DNA from: Nepenthes gracilis
Lineage: Eukaryota; Streptophyta; Magnoliopsida; Caryophyllales; Nepenthaceae
Assembly: GCA_033239525.1 (NCBI GenBank)
Contig: BSYO01000033.1
Coordinates: 9,415,501-9,479,500 of the forward strand
Reading direction: 5' to 3'
Length of the DNA stretch: 64,000 nt
Shown: piece by piece, positions 60,460 through 64,000 of the stretch
How positions within the stretch are numbered: position 1 is the first letter of the stretch
How the letters are laid out: every line of letters begins with the position of its first letter
Position numbers and translations under genes: made by a program
The notes under the pieces: model-generated
The model's database searches: none
What the model saw: the letters and a program-made list of their open reading frames with translations, nothing else
Told to the model about the DNA's origin: nothing

Positions 60460-62011
60460 TGTAATGACCCGAACCTGAGTCACTCGACCTAGTTCAAACC
60501 GACCATGTGAAAACTAAAATTTTCAGTCATCATTATAAATTCAACATCATAATTATAATTTTTATAATAAATTCCTTCGAGATAATAAATATATACAATA
60601 TTATTATCCTAGGAATACAGTCCCAATAATATATCCAAATAAAACCTCGATCGATAAACTGTCTTTAGAACTTCTTCTCGCGAGCCTCTATCTCCACTAT
60701 CTTTTCTATCTCGAGTTTCTGTAACCAAAGTATGATCCTTCGGCCTGCACTATATGATCAACTAAATTTGGAACCAATAAAATGTAAGAGTGAGTCAAAT
60801 ACCCAACAAGTGATTGCAAATTCAAAACAAACGGAAAGGATAGCAAGCAATATATAAGGTATGACAAAAATCATAAATAATAATATAATATCCAATAGAA
60901 AAATATATCAAAGAAAGTGCATTTCATCACATTTATGATACCAATACATAAGCGAATCACTCTAACTCTGATGTGACACGATTATAAGATTCTACCAATA
61001 TAAGACGAAGATCCCTCAGAATGCGATCTTATAAGAAATAAAAAGAGATCCCCTGATCCGAATATCAACGTGAACAACCTGAAAACCGAATAACAATAAA
61101 TAATATGGATTCTACTGAATTTGGATATCATAAAATCTGACACATGGATTCTATCGAATACAACCCATGGATTCAATCGAATTTCAAACTCATGAGGTAT
61201 CAACAATGATGAAATATCACAATAAATCTTCTTGGGCCTTATTCTACCACCGTGAACCAAAGGCCGTGTGTTTACGCTCTCAACGGTTAGGTAAGTGCAA
61301 CGAAGTTATCCATGGTATCCTTACTATCCCTACAGTCCTCTCAGAGGCTGTACCCGCAGCATGTCTATACCATCCGTGATATCCCTTGTCAAATGATATC
61401 CCTGATATCATCTCTTACGATGGTTATATGGCTATAAGTATCCCTTCACAATAAACAATATACCTCATTATCACCATAATACAGAAATCAATATCAAATA
61501 AGTATAGACCATACTAAGATGTCGTAACTTCTCATTCAACTAGATGCCTTAGTGTTTTCATACACTTTCCTTAATCTTGATCGTAGTAAGCTAATAACTC
61601 AACTACTCACATAATCAAGTATAATACAAAGAAGGCTTTGTAATTTCAATGAAAGAATTGTCGTTCGATACTGATAAAGACCGTAATCACACCATCAAGA
61701 TTAACACAAAGGAATTTATCACGAAACGATAAAATAACAAATGTGAACCGAGAAACAAATATTTTGACTAATTTAAACATTTATCTAATTTCCTATTCTG
61801 CTTTGATATATGAATCCTATCGCCCAAATTATATATTACTCATTAACTACGGACAATTCTAGTATTACCAAATCTGATTCATTCATCCCAAATTCGTCTA
61901 GCAATTTCTAACGAAATTGTATAATAACTTTAACCACGTCTTATAAATTAACTTATATTCTAAAATATGTACACACATATTTACTATCACATAATACACT
62001 AATATTTATTT

Positions 62012-62014
<3 letters not shown>

Positions 62015-62058
<44 letters not shown>
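62015..62058. repeat. (TA)n microsatellite
   Basis: About 22 TA units within the solo LTR. CA-rich sequence follows at 62160-62300 (acacacac-type words). The plus-strand frames here are low-complexity and not genes. Confidence 0.95.
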
Positions 62059-62059
<1 letters not shown>

Positions 62060-63054
62060 TCACTCATAATTTTCCCAATATTCCACATCCCTTCTAACCT
62101 CTCTCTCTCTCACGTGCAACACACACCTTCAGCACCCCTGCACTTCTCTCACAAACTTGCGGCCACACACACACGCACAGTAGCAGCAGGGCCAGCAGTT
62201 CACACGTGCACACATACACGCATACGCATACGTATACTCTTACGATTACATATATATACCTCTATATGCATACACACACCCACACTTAGTACTTACCTAT
62301 ACTCATGCATCCACAACAGCAGAACATACCCTCTGTTATTCACGTTTCGTCCGATTCTCATTCAGGTTAAGGAATTCTAAATTTTCACTTCCAATTATGC
62401 AAATAAAGAAAATTTATAAAATAATTCCACAATTTATCAAGCCCTAATTTTAGCGACAATCCTTAATTTTTTTGATTTCCACTGCCATACGAACCGTGGC
62501 TCTGTTTCTACCAATTTCAACATACCTAACTATGTCTGTTAAATCCTATGAAATTGGGATATGTGAGCATCAATAATCATTTTTCAAGTAAGAAGAAAGA
62601 GATTATTTGCATAAAGAATGAAAATTGCTTGCAAAATAAGAAGATTACTTGCGAAGGGAATCTCAAGTCAACTTGCTTCAATTTCGTGTTCTTCTTTCGT
62701 CAACAATGGCAATGCTACCAATCAACGATGATGGCTTCGACTGCAAAGGCGGTGGCTTTAGTCCAGGTTCACAAAAGTGATTAGTAGTAGCAGCGGCGAC
62801 GACATTGACTGGATGGCTAGGGTTTCCTCTCCCCACTTCCTTCCCCACCCTCTCCTTAAATAACGAAGAGGGGTCATTTAGAGCATCAACTCCTTCCTTC
62901 CTACTCGCCGCAATCCTCGCGCACTGCTCATCCTTTCTCTCCTCCCACCTCCACAAATTGCGCTGTCCCCTCTCTCTCCTCTCCTTTCCTCTTGTCCTTA
63001 TTTCATTTTTTTTCTTCCTTCTTTCTTCCCTCCCTTCTTTTCTTCTTTGTTTCC

Positions 63055-63121
<67 letters not shown>
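63055..63121. repeat. (TTA)n microsatellite
   Basis: About 22 TTA units, equivalent by position and strand to the (AAT)n run in the plus-strand outer 5' LTR (30031-30122). Confidence 0.95.
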
Positions 63122-63124
<3 letters not shown>

Positions 63125-63409
63125 AATTATAATTATTATTTACTTTATTGTTACATTATATATATTATTATAAACATATTTTAATACATATATTTATATA
63201 TCAATTTATTACTCATTAAAATATTAATTATTTAATTAGTTATCCAACTACCACTATAATAATATTTAAAATTTTGATCTAAATTTCTAATATTTTAACA
63301 TTTTTAGAACTTAATTATATATTAAATTAACTTGTTCTAATTCGCTAATTAATCTCAACTCAAACTAATAGCCCAAATATTTAAATTCAATTTATCGATC
63401 CAAATCTTC

Positions 63410-63840
63410 TAAACTTGATAGGCCTAAAAATCAGTCCAACTATAATATTTTAAACCCAAAAGTAATTAAGAATAATTATTAAAACTAATTTGTCAATTTT
63501 ATTCTCTTAAAATAATAAAAAAATATTTAGAATATTACAATAATTTATCAATCCTAATCTTCTACACTCGTTAGGCTCAAAGATTAGTCCAACTATAAGA
63601 TTTTAAATCGAAAAGTAATTAAGAATAATTATTAAAACTAATTTATCAATTCTATTCTCTTAAAATAATAAAAAGATATTTAGAATGTTACAATAATTTA
63701 TCGATCCAAATCTTCTAAACTCGTTAGGCTCAAAGATCAGTCCAACTATAAGATTTTAAACCTAAAAGTAATTAAGAATAAATATTAAAACTAATTTATC
63801 AATTCTATTCTCTTAAAATAATAAAAAAAATATTTACAAT
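63410..63840. repeat. About 160-170-bp tandem block at the solo LTR start (3 copies)
   Basis: The words tttatcgatccaaatcttct, ggctcaaagatcagtccaac, ctaaaagtaattaagaataa and attctcttaaaataataaaa recur near 63390, 63540 and 63695 onward. The last copies are the most alike. The array forms the first 430 bp of the LTR on the minus strand. Confidence 0.85.
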
Positions 63841-63846
63841 GTTACA

Positions 63847-64000
63847 CTGAGAAGCTTAAAATAAGCCTTGTCCCCGTGCAGCCTCTCGTAATGAGGACAC
63901 GGGTTTGCTGACACCCTTGAGGTTGGTACTGATTGCCCAGTCTCCTTCCTAAACTCTGGTTGCTTCGTCTTTTTCGATTGTCTCCCTGATCCCACACTGG
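63847..64000 (-). pseudogene. Gypsy-II gag fragment at the window edge
   Basis: The minus strand encodes, in two frames, a Gln/Arg-rich stretch (RKRRSNQSLGRRLGNQYQPQ) and then CPHYERLHGD, fitting the region just before the gag zinc knuckle whose second half is at 60433-60459. It continues beyond the window. It supports the view that 60460-63846 is an insertion. Confidence 0.5.

Larger units (their letters stand above)
60460..63846 (-). mobile_element. Solo LTR in Gypsy-II gag (about 3.4 kb, minus strand)
   Basis: Minus-strand ends are TGTAACATTG at 63846 and GGGTCATTACA at 60460. Gypsy-II gag continues on both sides. A 5-bp flank comparison gives cccag (60455-60459) and ctgag (63847-63851), only 3 of 5 alike, so the TSD is decayed or the edge is off by a few bases. 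The interior, read on the minus strand, has the family layout: AT-rich start with a roughly 170-bp near-tandem block (63410-63840), (TTA)n, a purine-rich gaaggagagag block, a (TA)n run, and a cacttgttgggtatttgact motif near 60810. No PBS or PPT adjoins. Confidence 0.75.

Noticed and set aside
62114..62380. 88-codon plus-strand frame rich in Thr, His and Ile
   Set aside because: It arises from CA-rich and TA-rich low-complexity DNA in the solo LTR.
62805..63125. 106-codon frame ending in a long Ile run
   Set aside because: Translation of a pyrimidine-rich tract and the (TTA)n microsatellite.

Overview
This window looks like repeat-rich, probably pericentromeric or otherwise heterochromatic, DNA of a flowering plant, most likely a eudicot. 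It is AT-rich and almost free of intact genes. Nearly everything recognisable is a plant LTR retrotransposon (Ty1/copia Tnt1-like, or Ty3/gypsy chromovirus-like) or an L1-type LINE, nested in one another and decayed. Coordinates of degenerate pieces were set by hand alignment of copies within the window and are approximate unless a terminal motif, target-site duplication (TSD), primer-binding site (PBS) or polypurine tract (PPT) is quoted.

Layout, left to right. 1-2703: LTR-like sequence ending in a typical LTR terminus. 2704-3600: a weak candidate for the 5' exons of a host gene on the minus strand, cut by that LTR. 3600-10030: mostly unassigned AT-rich DNA with one LTR-like block (about 5027-6700) and a probable decayed LTR. 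10030-17040: a minus-strand gypsy integrase region (Gypsy-I) split by a solo LTR (10126-15953, TSD CAATT/CAACT), which is itself split by an ORF1-only LINE (about 10879-14260). 17770-23301: a complete Tnt1-like copia element on the minus strand with TSD CTTAG, iMet PBS, PPT and one continuous reading frame broken by six premature stops. 23302-25885: unassigned DNA with a 50-bp tandem repeat. 25886 to the window end: a second minus-strand gypsy element (Gypsy-II), running from its 3' LTR and PPT through integrase and RNase H (to 29825), then RT, protease and gag (58986-60459, 63847-64000).

Gypsy-II is interrupted twice. A solo LTR (60460-63846) sits in its gag. A 29-kb insertion (29831-58985, TSD AATTC/AATTT) sits exactly at the RT/RNase H junction. 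That insertion is a plus-strand LTR element with long LTRs (about 3.2 and 2.7 kb), a decayed gag and no recognisable polymerase.

The most unusual structure lies inside it. At 33454-52611 is a head-to-tail array, LTR-gag-LTR-gag-LTR-gag-LTR, with one TSD (CATAG) around the whole array and none around the inner LTRs. The first LTR has a PBS but no PPT, the last a PPT but no PBS, and the middle ones lie between PPT and PBS or their deleted remains. The three gag copies share premature stops, so the copy that was multiplied was probably already defective. The units resemble the published TR-GAG class (LTR elements with gag only), with a protease-like remnant. No tRNA, rRNA, CRISPR or intact host gene was found.
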